A stretch of 64,000 bases of DNA from Flavobacterium sp. SUN046 (GTDB taxonomy: Bacteria > Bacteroidota > Bacteroidia > Flavobacteriales > Flavobacteriaceae). The notes under the pieces were generated by a model. It worked only from the letters and a program-made list of their open reading frames with translations, had not been told where the DNA came from and made no database searches. Below are positions 26,478-34,898 of the stretch, one piece after another. The DNA is taken from assembly GCF_028867965.1 (NCBI RefSeq), contig NZ_JAPQNT010000001.1, positions 310,001-374,000 of the forward strand, given 5' to 3'. Position 1 is the stretch's first letter, and every line of letters begins with the position of its first letter. The translations under genes and the position numbers were made by a program.

Positions 26478-27749
26478 TTAAACTATTTCAAGAACATTTT
26501 CAATAGTTGCATATACTTTTTGCAGTTGCTCGTTGGTAATTACATAAGGTGGCAAAATGTAAACGATATTCCCAACTGGTCGCAAAATAATTCCGTTTTC
26601 GATAAAGAAATTATAGAGTTTATTTCGCATGGTTCCGTAATAACTTTCTTCCGAATTGGTTTTGATTTCTAGTGCAAAAATAACTCCCAGAACTCGTGTT
26701 GTTTTTACTTTAGGGTGTTGCTTTATTTTTTGTTCAAATGCCAACTGAGAAGCGTTAACTCGTTTAATATTGATTTGCATTTCATCTGTTTGCAACAAAT
26801 CAATACTTGCTAAAGCTGCCGCACAACCTGTTGGATTGGCTGTAAAAGTGTGTCCGTGAAATAATGCCTTGTTTACATCATCGTCAAAAAATCCGTCGTA
26901 CACTTCTTGACAAAAAGTAGTAATTGCCATTGGAATTGTTCCACCAGTTAACGCCTTAGACAGACACATCATATCGGGTTTGTTGACTAAATAATCGGTA
27001 GCGAATGTTTTTCCAGTTTTTCCGAAACCAGTCATTACTTCGTCGGCAATTGTAAAAACTTTATGCTCGTTGCAAATTGCAATCATTTTTTCTAACACTT
27101 CAGGTTGGTACATTACCATTCCGGCAGCACCGAGAACTAGTGGTTCAAAAATAAATGCCGCATATTCGTTGGTTGCTACTAATTTTTCTAAAGTTTCAAT
27201 AGCTATTTGTTCGTTACCACTTGTCGGAATTGGAACTCGAACTACTTCTAACAAAGAATCTCGAAAGGCTTCGGTGTAAAATGAAATTCCACTAGCCGCC
27301 ATTGCTCCGAAAGTATCGCCATGAAAAGCATCTTCAAAAGCTATGATTTTTGTGCGCTTATTTCCTTTGTTATAAAAATATTGCAATGCGCCTTTGATGG
27401 CAACTTCAACTGCCGTTGAACCGTTATCGGAATAGAAAATTTTCTTTTGATTTGATGGCAAAATGGTCATCAGTTTTTCAGACAATAAAACGGCTTTATC
27501 ATGTGTAAAACCTCCAAAAAGTACATGTTCTAATGTGGTTAACTGCTTGTAAATCGCATCAGCAATTATTTGATTGGAATGCCCAAACGGATTCACCCAC
27601 CAAGAAGCGATGGCGTCGATGAATTCTTTTCCGTTTTCATCCCAAAGTAAGGCGTCTTTTCCTTTAACAATTGCCGGATGAAATGAAGCCGTTTTGTGTT
27701 GCGTGTAAGGATGCCAGTTGTAAACTAAATCTCTTTCTGATAAATTCAT
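26478..27749 (-). CDS. bioA: Adenosylmethionine-8-amino-7-oxononanoate aminotransferase
   Basis: This 423-residue class III PLP aminotransferase converts KAPA to DAPA with SAM as amino donor. NWHPYTQH near the start, WWVNPFGHSN, YSDNGSTAVEVAIK, HGDTFGAMAASG and the PLP lysine in MCLSKALTGG (about residue 264) are all present. The W-W and H-P-Y blocks are characteristic of BioA rather than ornithine aminotransferases. It lies between bioD and the ketoacyl synthase gene. The gap to bioD holds inverted heptad arrays and a -7 element, so it may also be transcribed separately. Confidence 0.96.
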   Translation of the reverse strand: MNLSERDLVYNWHPYTQHKTASFHPAIVKGKDALLWDENGKEFIDAIASWWVNPFGHSNQIIADAIYKQLTTLEHVLFGGFTHDKAVLLSEKLMTILPSNQKKIFYSDNGSTAVEVAIKGALQYFYNKGNKRTKIIAFEDAFHGDTFGAMAASGISFYTEAFRDSLLEVVRVPIPTSGNEQIAIETLEKLVATNEYAAFIFEPLVLGAAGMVMYQPEVLEKMIAICNEHKVFTIADEVMTGFGKTGKTFATDYLVNKPDMMCLSKALTGGTIPMAITTFCQEVYDGFFDDDVNKALFHGHTFTANPTGCAAALASIDLLQTDEMQINIKRVNASQLAFEQKIKQHPKVKTTRVLGVIFALEIKTNSEESYYGTMRNKLYNFFIENGIILRPVGNIVYILPPYVITNEQLQKVYATIENVLEIV

Positions 27750-27757
27750 TTTGTATA

Positions 27758-27786
27758 GAATAGAGAAAATAGAGGATAGAATATAG
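27758..27786. repeat. 7-bp-phased array, left arm (bioA/bioD gap)
   Basis: The units are GAATAGA, GAAAATA, GAGGATA, GAATATA, G. It is an imperfect inverted copy of the array at 27823-27851. Confidence 0.75.
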
Positions 27787-27807
27787 ATCTAACTCTAAAT
27801 CTTTTTG

Positions 27808-27815
27808 CAAAGATA
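27808..27815 (-). promoter_or_regulatory. Possible internal -7 element for bioA
   Basis: TATCTTTG on the minus strand lies between the two heptad arms, about 58 bases upstream of the bioA ATG. No TTG is found at -33 spacing, so activity is uncertain. Confidence 0.4.
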
Positions 27816-27822
27816 AGTAAGT

Positions 27823-27851
27823 CTATTCTCTTTGTTCTATTTTCTATTCTC
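27823..27851. repeat. 7-bp-phased array, right arm (bioA/bioD gap)
   Basis: In phase from 27822 the units are TCTATTC, TCTTTGT, TCTATTT, TCTATTC, TC. It ends exactly at the base before the bioD stop codon (27852) and is inverted relative to 27758-27786. Confidence 0.75.
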
Positions 27852-28469
27852 TTATAATGTTAAAAGATTTTCACGAAACTTATCGGCGTAATATTGAATT
27901 ACGTTTTGGTCAAAATAAGGTTCGTTATCAATTCTTCCAATGAATTTTGCTTTAGTTTTATTTAGAATTATTTCTTCGGACGCTTTGTTTTCATCGCCAG
28001 AAAACACAATCCCGGCTACTTCAATATTTCTGTATTTTAAAGCTTCAAATGATAAAAGTGTATGGTTGATACTTCCTAAATAATGACGCGAAACTAGAAT
28101 TACTTTGTAGTCTTTTTGAATCAAATCTACAATACAATCGGTTTCATTTAATGGAACTAAAACACCGCCTGCACCTTCAATTACGAGATGATTTTCTGTT
28201 TTTGGTTCGATAATTTGTTTTATATCGATTGTGATTTCGTCAATTTTAGCCGCTAAATGGGGACTTGCTGGCATATTGAGTTTGTAACTATTTTCGTGAA
28301 TGATGGTTTTATCATTTGAAATATAGCGTTGTATTTTATGACTGTCGGAATTGTCTAAATCGCCTGCTTGAATAGGTTTCCAATAATCGGCTTCTAGTGC
28401 TTGGGTTACTATTGCAGATGTTATTGTTTTGCCTACATCGGTGCCGATTCCTGTGATGAATAGTTTCAT
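27852..28469 (-). CDS. bioD: Dethiobiotin synthetase
   Basis: The 205-residue P-loop enzyme closes the ureido ring of DAPA to give dethiobiotin with ATP and CO2. The modified Walker A GIGTDVGKT is at about residues 5-13, and EGAGGVLVPL is the second signature. The ATG at 28469 (MKLFITGIGTD) is preferred to an in-frame GTG at 28481, because the bases around that GTG belong to the 9-bp repeat arm bounding the GxxExxY cassette. The cassette separates it from bioF. Confidence 0.95.
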   Translation of the reverse strand: MKLFITGIGTDVGKTITSAIVTQALEADYWKPIQAGDLDNSDSHKIQRYISNDKTIIHENSYKLNMPASPHLAAKIDEITIDIKQIIEPKTENHLVIEGAGGVLVPLNETDCIVDLIQKDYKVILVSRHYLGSINHTLLSFEALKYRNIEVAGIVFSGDENKASEEIILNKTKAKFIGRIDNEPYFDQNVIQYYADKFRENLLTL

Positions 28470-28471
28470 AA

Positions 28472-28517
28472 TTTTAGCCACGGATAAAACGGATTGAACG
28501 GATTATCACTGATTTTT
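28472..28517. repeat. 9-bp-phased inverted arm (left) of the GxxExxY cassette
   Basis: Units AGCCACGGA (28476-28484), TAAAACGGA (28485-28493) and TTGAACGGA (28494-28502) share ACGGA at 9-bp spacing, followed by TTATCACTGA. The GxxExxY stop codon (28506-28508) lies inside the arm, and the arm ends 2 bases from the bioD ATG. Confidence 0.8.
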
Positions 28518-28907
28518 TAAATTTATTTTTCTGTCGTTTGTGTAAATTAGTCTTTTGAACTCGGGTTCTTCTCCAAAATTTAATAACAATCCAACTTCAA
28601 TTGGTGTTGCTTTTAAATAATTCATTATTTGGGCAACGTGAACATTCATAAGTAACTCTGTTGCTTTTAACTCTACTATTACTTTATCTTCAACAAGTAA
28701 ATCTGAATAATATTCTCCTACAAGTTGTTGTTTAAAATATACTTTAATTTGTTTTTGAGCCTCCACATTATAACCTAAAGATTTTAACTCAAAATACATT
28801 GCATTTTGATATACTTTTTCAAGAAATCCGTAACCAAGTTCATTATAAACATCATAATAAACTTTCAAAATTGCATCTGTAATTGATTTGTGTAATAAAT
28901 TTGACAT
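28506..28907 (-). CDS. GxxExxY family protein (PD-(D/E)XK nuclease-like)
   Basis: The 133-residue protein has the family motif G-F-L-E-K-V-Y at about residues 23-29 (GYGFLEKVYQNAM). A PD-(D/E)XK-like core follows: D in YSDLLVEDK, then VELKATE about ten residues on, matching D...ExK. The C-terminal half (QIMNYLKATPIEVGLLLNFG) matches the family. Such proteins are patchily distributed and of unknown function; a nuclease-like fold is the accepted structural guess. It is bounded by 9-bp-phased inverted repeats and interrupts bioF-bioD. Confidence 0.93.
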   Translation of the reverse strand: MSNLLHKSITDAILKVYYDVYNELGYGFLEKVYQNAMYFELKSLGYNVEAQKQIKVYFKQQLVGEYYSDLLVEDKVIVELKATELLMNVHVAQIMNYLKATPIEVGLLLNFGEEPEFKRLIYTNDRKINLKNQ

Positions 28908-28910
28908 TGT

Positions 28911-28952
28911 ATCTGTGTAAATCAGTTAAAATCCGTTTGATCCGTGGCTAGA
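28911..28952. repeat. 9-bp-phased inverted arm (right) of the GxxExxY cassette
   Basis: The units TCCGTTTGA (28932-28940) and TCCGTGGCT (28941-28949) are the reverse-complement phase of the left arm; TCTGTGTAA and ATCAGTTAAAA precede them. The terminal CTA (28948-28950) is the reverse complement of bioF's stop codon. Confidence 0.8.
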
Positions 28953-30132
28953 AAACAAAAGTACTCAACAATTGCAATACATCTGTAATTTCTTTTTCGG
29001 AATTATAACTGTGCAAACAAAAACGCAATCGCTCTTGACCTTCAGGAACTGTTGGTGAAAGAATAGGTTTTACATCAAATCCGTTTTCTTGTAATTGACT
29101 GGCAATTGTTTTTACTTTTTCATTACCGGGAATTATGGCACTTTGAATTGCTGATTTACTATATACAAAAAGTGGTTTTAATCCGAATTGTAGTTTTTGT
29201 TGGTTGAAAAATTGGATGTTGTTTCTTAGTTGTTGTAATGTTTCTTTTTTTTCTTTCAAATGTTGGTACGCCATTAAAATTGTCGCAACCGAATGTGGTG
29301 ACAATCCAGTTGTATAAATAAAACTTCTAGCAAAATTGACTAAATAATTTTTAAGTTGGTTACTTCCTAAAATGGCTGCGCCGTGACAACCTAATCCTTT
29401 TCCGAAAGTTATAATTCTTGCGAAAACTTTGTCTTGTAAGCCTAAGCTTTGTAACAAACCTTCTCCGCTATTTCCGTAAACTCCAAGTGCGTGCGCTTCG
29501 TCAATTACTAAATTACAATTGTACTTTTCACAAAGATTTATTAATTCTTCTAGATTTGGTGCATCGCCATCCATAGAAAAAACACTTTCGGTTACTAGGT
29601 AAATCTCATTTGAAAAGACTTCGACAGGCTCAGTCTGACTATTGGTTTTTAAAATTGGATTTAGTTTAATTAGTAGTTTTTCTAGTTCTTCAAAATTATT
29701 ATGTTGGAATTTATATGATTTTGCAGTACTCATTTGTATTCCATCACGAATGGAAGCATGACAAAGTTCATCAAATAAAATAATATCATTGCGTTGCGGC
29801 ACTGAACTGAAAAAACCCACATTAGCATCGTAACCCGAATTGAAAATTAATGCGGTTTCCGATTGATGAAAATTAGCAATATAATCTTCCGTGATTTGGT
29901 ACAAGTTGTGATTTCCTGATAATAATCTTGAGCCAGTTGCTCCGTTCGCTTTGATATTATTATCAATTAAATATTGGTGTGTTTGGTTAAAAATGGTTTC
30001 GCTTTTTGCAAAACCTAAATAATCATTGGATGAAAAATCTATTAAATTATTAGACAATGGCAATTTTCTCAAAGCCGAATTTTGTTCGCGTTGTTGGAGT
30101 TTTAGTTGTAAAGATTTTGGGAATTGTTTCAT
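28948..30132 (-). CDS. bioF: 8-amino-7-oxononanoate synthase
   Basis: This 394-residue PLP-dependent alpha-oxoamine synthase condenses pimeloyl-thioester with alanine to give KAPA. FSSNDYLGF, GATGSRLLSGNH, DEAHALGVYG and the PLP lysine in ITFGKGLGCHGAA (about residue 244) are the signature blocks. Residues about 160-173 (ILKTNSQTEPVEVFS) are an extra loop that includes the translated stem-loop repeat at 29616-29636. Its -7 element lies only 7 bases upstream of the ATG. It heads the minus-strand biotin cluster. Confidence 0.94.
   Translation of the reverse strand: MKQFPKSLQLKLQQREQNSALRKLPLSNNLIDFSSNDYLGFAKSETIFNQTHQYLIDNNIKANGATGSRLLSGNHNLYQITEDYIANFHQSETALIFNSGYDANVGFFSSVPQRNDIILFDELCHASIRDGIQMSTAKSYKFQHNNFEELEKLLIKLNPILKTNSQTEPVEVFSNEIYLVTESVFSMDGDAPNLEELINLCEKYNCNLVIDEAHALGVYGNSGEGLLQSLGLQDKVFARIITFGKGLGCHGAAILGSNQLKNYLVNFARSFIYTTGLSPHSVATILMAYQHLKEKKETLQQLRNNIQFFNQQKLQFGLKPLFVYSKSAIQSAIIPGNEKVKTIASQLQENGFDVKPILSPTVPEGQERLRFCLHSYNSEKEITDVLQLLSTFVF
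29616..29636. repeat. Core-conserved stem-loop repeat (copy 2), in frame in bioF
   Basis: AGACT and AGTCT (perfect inverted arms) flank TCGACAGGCTC, the same loop as in copy 1 but with a different stem. It reads Thr-Glu-Pro-Val-Glu on the coding strand and keeps the frame. Confidence 0.88.
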
Positions 30133-30139
30133 GATTATG

Positions 30140-30147
30140 CAAATGTA
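30140..30147 (-). promoter_or_regulatory. -7 element of bioF (near-leaderless)
   Basis: TACATTTG on the minus strand ends 7 bases before the bioF ATG, so transcription would start almost at the start codon. A -33 TTG is not evident. Confidence 0.55.
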
Positions 30148-30203
30148 GAAATTCTAAATTGAAATTATTTTTTAATAAATAATTGAAATTTAATAAAAAA
30201 TTA

Positions 30204-30231
30204 TTGTTTTACAATAATTTTTATATATTTG
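30204..30231 (+). promoter_or_regulatory. Promoter of the DUF2975 operon
   Basis: TTG (30204-30206), 17 bases, then TATATTTG (30224-30231), 24 bases upstream of the ATG at 30256. Confidence 0.72.
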
Positions 30232-30255
30232 TCGAAACTTTAAAACTTTAAAAAC

Positions 30256-30771
30256 ATGAGAAAATTACAAATCTTAAGAACCTTAATTGACATATTTTGG
30301 TTATTTTCAATTATTGCTGTTATAGGAATGGTTATTTTTATTCCGTTTATGTTTCTTTCAAAAGAGGTTATAGATATTCCATTAAAGATTAACGGAGAAC
30401 TAATTAAAATTGATACAATAACAAAGAAATTAATTTTAGTCGTTGTGGTTATTTCTTATTTTATTTTTGCTTACGGAATATTTTTGTTTAGAAAAGTATT
30501 ATCCTTATTTCAAAGAAGAATTGTTTTTGATGATACAGTTATTATATTACTAGATAAAGTTGGAAAGTGTTTCTTAGTTGCATCGATATTAACTTCTGTT
30601 TCACTCTTATTTTATAATATTTTTACTAAAAATAAAGATTTTTCAATAGAATTTGGTGGAGGATTCAGTTCATTTCTATTTACTGCAAGTTTGGGGCTTT
30701 TCTTTATGGTATTAAGTGAAGTCTTTAAAATTTCTAAAAACATAAAAGAAGAAAATGATTTAACAATTTAG
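30256..30771 (+). CDS. DUF2975 domain membrane protein
   Basis: The 171-residue protein has four hydrophobic segments (about residues 12-33, 58-80, 95-118 and 137-157), typical of DUF2975 proteins, which are usually encoded beside a small XRE-type regulator. Here that regulator starts 2 bases after the stop. The role is unknown; the regulator may control the membrane protein or respond to it. Confidence 0.85.
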   Translation: MRKLQILRTLIDIFWLFSIIAVIGMVIFIPFMFLSKEVIDIPLKINGELIKIDTITKKLILVVVVISYFIFAYGIFLFRKVLSLFQRRIVFDDTVIILLDKVGKCFLVASILTSVSLLFYNIFTKNKDFSIEFGGGFSSFLFTASLGLFFMVLSEVFKISKNIKEENDLTI

Positions 30772-30773
30772 TT

Positions 30774-30983
30774 ATGCCAATAATAATAAACCTAGACGTT
30801 ATGCTTGCCAAAAGAAAAATGCGTTCCAATGAATTGGCTGAGCGTATTGGCATCACAACCGCAAATTTATCTATATTAAAAACTGGTAAAGCAAAAGCAA
30901 TTCGACTTTCTACTTTAGAATTAATATGTGAAATTTTAGATTGTCAGCCAAGTGATATAATGGAATATATAAAAACAAAATAA
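30774..30983 (+). CDS. XRE/YozG-type helix-turn-helix regulator
   Basis: The 69-residue protein is essentially one helix-turn-helix domain (NELAERIGITTANLSILKTG, then LELICEILDCQPSDIM). This matches the small XRE regulators that pair with DUF2975 proteins. It binds DNA, probably as a dimer. The start is 2 bases after the DUF2975 stop, and the next ATG follows its own stop directly. Confidence 0.93.
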   Translation: MPIIINLDVMLAKRKMRSNELAERIGITTANLSILKTGKAKAIRLSTLELICEILDCQPSDIMEYIKTK

Positions 30984-31151
30984 ATGAAAAAAGAATTAAC
31001 ATTTTTAGTACTAGGAATGATATTAGTAATAATTGGTGCTTTGTTGAAAATTAACGGCGATAAAGCATTATCGCAATACATTCTTATAGCTGGCTTAGCA
31101 ATTGAAGCTTTTATACTAGCTTCATTAGTTATTAAATCCTTAAAGAAGTAA
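30984..31151 (+). CDS. GldL N-terminal-like two-helix microprotein
   Basis: A 55-residue reading frame begins at the base after the regulator's stop (TAA then ATG) and ends at TAA 31149-31151. It has two hydrophobic segments. GMILVIIGALLKI, then ILIAGLAIEAFILA, mirrors the membrane hairpin at the N terminus of the gliding motor protein GldL. It lacks the long cytoplasmic part of GldL and cannot be the motor itself. Zero spacing and a following terminator support a real third gene of the operon. Confidence 0.78.
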   Translation: MKKELTFLVLGMILVIIGALLKINGDKALSQYILIAGLAIEAFILASLVIKSLKK

Positions 31152-31155
31152 ACAA

Positions 31156-31183
31156 AAAAGCCCAACAATAATGTTGAGCTTTT
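31156..31183. terminator. Terminator between the DUF2975 operon and atpC
   Basis: AAAAGC and CAACA pair with TGTTG and GCTTTT around a short loop, with one mismatch. It is placed between two convergent gene ends. Confidence 0.82.
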
Positions 31184-31205
31184 CTCCTTTTTATTTCAAA
31201 TTGTC

Positions 31206-31490
31206 TTAGTCAGCTAAAACAATTACTTTGTTATCTTTCATTTCGATAGTTCCTGATGCAATCTCTAAAGTAAAATTTTGATCGTTTACTTTGGTAAATT
31301 TTTTTTCTAAAGATTCGCTTTCAAATTCAAAACTTGTAGCAGTAATTTTTACTGTTCCTTGTTTTAAAATAGAAACTATTGGTGCATGGTTATTCAATAT
31401 TTGAAAAGAACCATCAACACCAGGTAAAGAAACCGAAGTAACTTCGCCTTTAAATAATGTAGCTTCTGGTGATACTATTTCTAAAATCAT
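31206..31490 (-). CDS. atpC: ATP synthase F1 epsilon subunit
   Basis: The 94-residue N-terminal beta-sandwich form (MILEIVSPEATLFKGEV, GSFQILNNHAPIVSIL) is typical of Bacteroidetes epsilon subunits, which lack the long C-terminal helices of E. coli. It couples F1 rotation to the proton channel and can inhibit hydrolysis. The ATG at 31490 is chosen. An upstream in-frame extension reads only through the heptad repeat and ends in sequence such as PETRNLKLKN, a translated repeat. It follows atpD. Confidence 0.94.
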   Translation of the reverse strand: MILEIVSPEATLFKGEVTSVSLPGVDGSFQILNNHAPIVSILKQGTVKITATSFEFESESLEKKFTKVNDQNFTLEIASGTIEMKDNKVIVLAD

Positions 31491-31493
31491 ATT

Positions 31494-31566
31494 TTTTAGT
31501 TTCAAGTTTCGAGTTTCGGGTTTCGGGTTCAACTGAACACTGAAAACTGAAAACTGCTAACTGGTT
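31494..31566. repeat. 7-bp-phased array filling the atpD / atpC gap
   Basis: The gap splits cleanly into heptads: TTTTAGT, TTCAAGT, TTCGAGT, TTCGGGT, TTCGGGT, TCAACTG, AACACTG, AAAACTG, AAAACTG, CTAACTG. The second half read on the other strand becomes TTCAGTT-type units, so the two halves face each other. It occupies the whole space between the atpD stop and the atpC ATG. Confidence 0.85.
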
Positions 31567-33081
<1,515 letters not shown>

Positions 33082-33139
33082 TTATGTATTTATTTAATAG
33101 CGTTTTAGAAATGAAAAAATGATGTCATTTTTCAGAGTG

Positions 33140-33169
33140 CAAAGATAATTTTTCTAAATAGAAAATCAA
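33140..33169 (-). promoter_or_regulatory. Promoter of atpD-atpC
   Basis: On the minus strand TTG (33167-33169) lies 19 bases before TATCTTTG (33140-33147), giving a leader of about 55 bases. The rest of the gap 33079-33253 shows no other feature. Confidence 0.75.
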
Positions 33170-33253
33170 TAGTAAATAGCTATTTTTTTATTAGTTTTTT
33201 GATTTTTTTATTATACATCGTTTCAAACATAGCGAAATCAATATAATATATAC

Positions 33254-33284
33254 AAAAAACCACCAACCGAAGTTGATGGTTTTT
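33254..33284 (-). terminator. Terminator of the TonB receptor / lipase operon
   Basis: AAAAACCA-CAAC pairs with GTTG-TGGTTTTT with one mismatch. It lies just past the lipase stop on the minus strand. Confidence 0.8.
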
Positions 33285-33305
33285 ATAAAAATTATGTTAT
33301 ATTAA

Positions 33306-34865
33306 CTATAAAGAAGCTGGGAAAAGTATTCTATAATTTCCTAAATTAACTCCTTTTAAATTAGAACCATAAGTTGTATTAATTGCTTCAATAAATTTAT
33401 TAGCAATTAATGCATATCCTCTTGGACTCGGATGTACACCATCAAGTGAGAATGAATTTCCTGTAACATAAGTTGATGTCATTGTAAACCCGTAAGATGA
33501 AAATCCAGTACTTGAAGCCACTTGACCTAAAATAGTATTTGCGTTTACAAAAGCTAAGCCTTTAGAAGTTGCTAAAGATTGAATAGTTGCATTGTATGAA
33601 TCGGTTGCTACTTTTACTTCGGCAGTTTCTGTTGCTGTTAAAGTTGTATTGTCTTGCATTGGATAAGAAACTCCAACCGTGTTAAATGGCGCAGGAACTC
33701 CAGCTTGAGTAGTACCAATAATTGTTCTTGCAGTTAACAAAATATAATCTCTAGTAGCTGCAGCATTACTAGCATGTCTTGCTTGTCCGTATAAATTTCC
33801 TAAAAAATTTGCAGTTGGAGCAGGATAACCAGCACCAATTAATGCAGCTGTAATTTGCGCTGAAATATTAAGTAAACTTTCATCTTTGATTAATAAAGGA
33901 TTAGCTTCAACTGTTGCAGAATTTCCGTCATCGGCAACTAAAGTTACAAATCTTGTTGGAAGACCATTACCTGTTAAAGCCGCATTAATTCCGCCAAACA
34001 ACTGATTTAATTGAGCTGCGCTTGAAGCTGGCAAACCTGGAATTGGGTTAGTCGGAACGGTTGTAAAAAATGGAACTGAAGTTACATAAGGCAAATTAGC
34101 CACAACACCTTTAGCACCATTAGCAGTTAAGTTAGTAACCAAAGTATTATAAACTGATGCAAAAACTGTTGGATCAGTAATATCATTTGCTCCATAAGTA
34201 GCTGGGTTTAAATTTCCTGTTTGATTTACACCAGTTCCTCCAGAAGTTGCGTAAGCTAAAACATCATTGTTTCCTATCCACAAAGAAAAGAAAGTTGGAT
34301 TTTGTGCTGTTGCATCATCAATTACTTTGGATGTTGCAGAAGATGCAAATCTAACATAATAAGGATTTGCTTGTCCGGTTGCAACACCTGCAGCATTACC
34401 ATAACCTGGCGCCAATAAATGAAAACTTTTTGCGCCCGGAACACCCATATTATTGAATGAACCTGTTAAATGAGTAGTGATTTCTGTAGATGGAGTTCCA
34501 GATACAGGAACTGGTCCTGTACCATTGAAATACAATCTTGGACCTTGAACTTGAGTTCCTCCTAAAAGTAAACCACCAATATTATCATTCATAAAAGGAA
34601 TCTTAAAATCACCACCGCCTACTAAAGCAAATTGTTGCGATAATATAGAAGGATAAGAACCTTTTTGTCCCTCAATAAAAAGAGCACTGTCACTATAACC
34701 TGCAGTTAGAGAATTTCCTAAAGATACATACTTAGAGAAATCTGCAGTACCTGATGTAAGTGGTAATCCATCTGATGAATTATTGACAACTACATCATCA
34801 TTACTTTCGTTACAAGCTACAAAGGTCAAAGAAACCAATAATAGCCATTTCATATTTTTTATCAT
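33306..34865 (-). CDS. SGNH/GDSL-type hydrolase, lipoprotein
   Basis: The 519-residue protein begins with a lipoprotein signal (hydrophobic segment then VAC, C18). Its nucleophile block is SLGNSLTAGYSDS (S52), an oxyanion asparagine sits in IGNNDVL, and the C-terminal block DGVHPSPRGYALIAN holds the Asp-His pair. These make a complete SGNH catalytic set for ester hydrolysis, probably a surface or periplasmic lipase/esterase. It follows the TonB receptor gene by 33 bases, so the two should act together. An alternative ATG at 34853 would shorten it by four residues. Confidence 0.92.
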   Translation of the reverse strand: MIKNMKWLLLVSLTFVACNESNDDVVVNNSSDGLPLTSGTADFSKYVSLGNSLTAGYSDSALFIEGQKGSYPSILSQQFALVGGGDFKIPFMNDNIGGLLLGGTQVQGPRLYFNGTGPVPVSGTPSTEITTHLTGSFNNMGVPGAKSFHLLAPGYGNAAGVATGQANPYYVRFASSATSKVIDDATAQNPTFFSLWIGNNDVLAYATSGGTGVNQTGNLNPATYGANDITDPTVFASVYNTLVTNLTANGAKGVVANLPYVTSVPFFTTVPTNPIPGLPASSAAQLNQLFGGINAALTGNGLPTRFVTLVADDGNSATVEANPLLIKDESLLNISAQITAALIGAGYPAPTANFLGNLYGQARHASNAAATRDYILLTARTIIGTTQAGVPAPFNTVGVSYPMQDNTTLTATETAEVKVATDSYNATIQSLATSKGLAFVNANTILGQVASSTGFSSYGFTMTSTYVTGNSFSLDGVHPSPRGYALIANKFIEAINTTYGSNLKGVNLGNYRILFPASL

Positions 34866-34898
34866 AATATTTATAATTTTATGTTTTTTATTGAAAAA

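Larger units (their letters stand above)
28472..28952 (-). mobile_element. Repeat-bounded GxxExxY gene cassette between bioF and bioD
   Basis: About 480 bp consisting of one gene flanked by inverted arms. The left arm, read on the minus strand, gives AATCAGTGATAATCCGTT and ends ATCCGTGGCTA. The right arm on the plus strand gives AATCAGTTAAAATCCGTT and ends ATCCGTGGCTA. There is no transposase. The outer edge of the right arm supplies bioF's TAG stop. It looks like a unit inserted into an otherwise continuous biotin operon; whether it is mobile is inference. Confidence 0.6.

Noticed and set aside
28472-28952. Insertion sequence or transposon with a transposase
   Set aside because: The only gene is the 133-residue GxxExxY protein; no transposase motifs or obvious target duplication could be recognised, so it is described only as a repeat-bounded cassette.
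30774-30983. Toxin-antitoxin pair (HTH protein with the upstream membrane protein)
   Set aside because: DUF2975 plus a small XRE regulator is a recognised pairing not known as a toxin system, and the upstream protein lacks toxin features.
31491-31532. Longer N terminus of atpC (14 extra residues)
   Set aside because: The extra codons are translated heptad repeat; epsilon subunits start at the MILEIVSPE strand.
25058-31566. CRISPR array or spacer-repeat locus
   Set aside because: Repeat units are 7 or 9 bp, degenerate and without spacers, and no cas genes are present.
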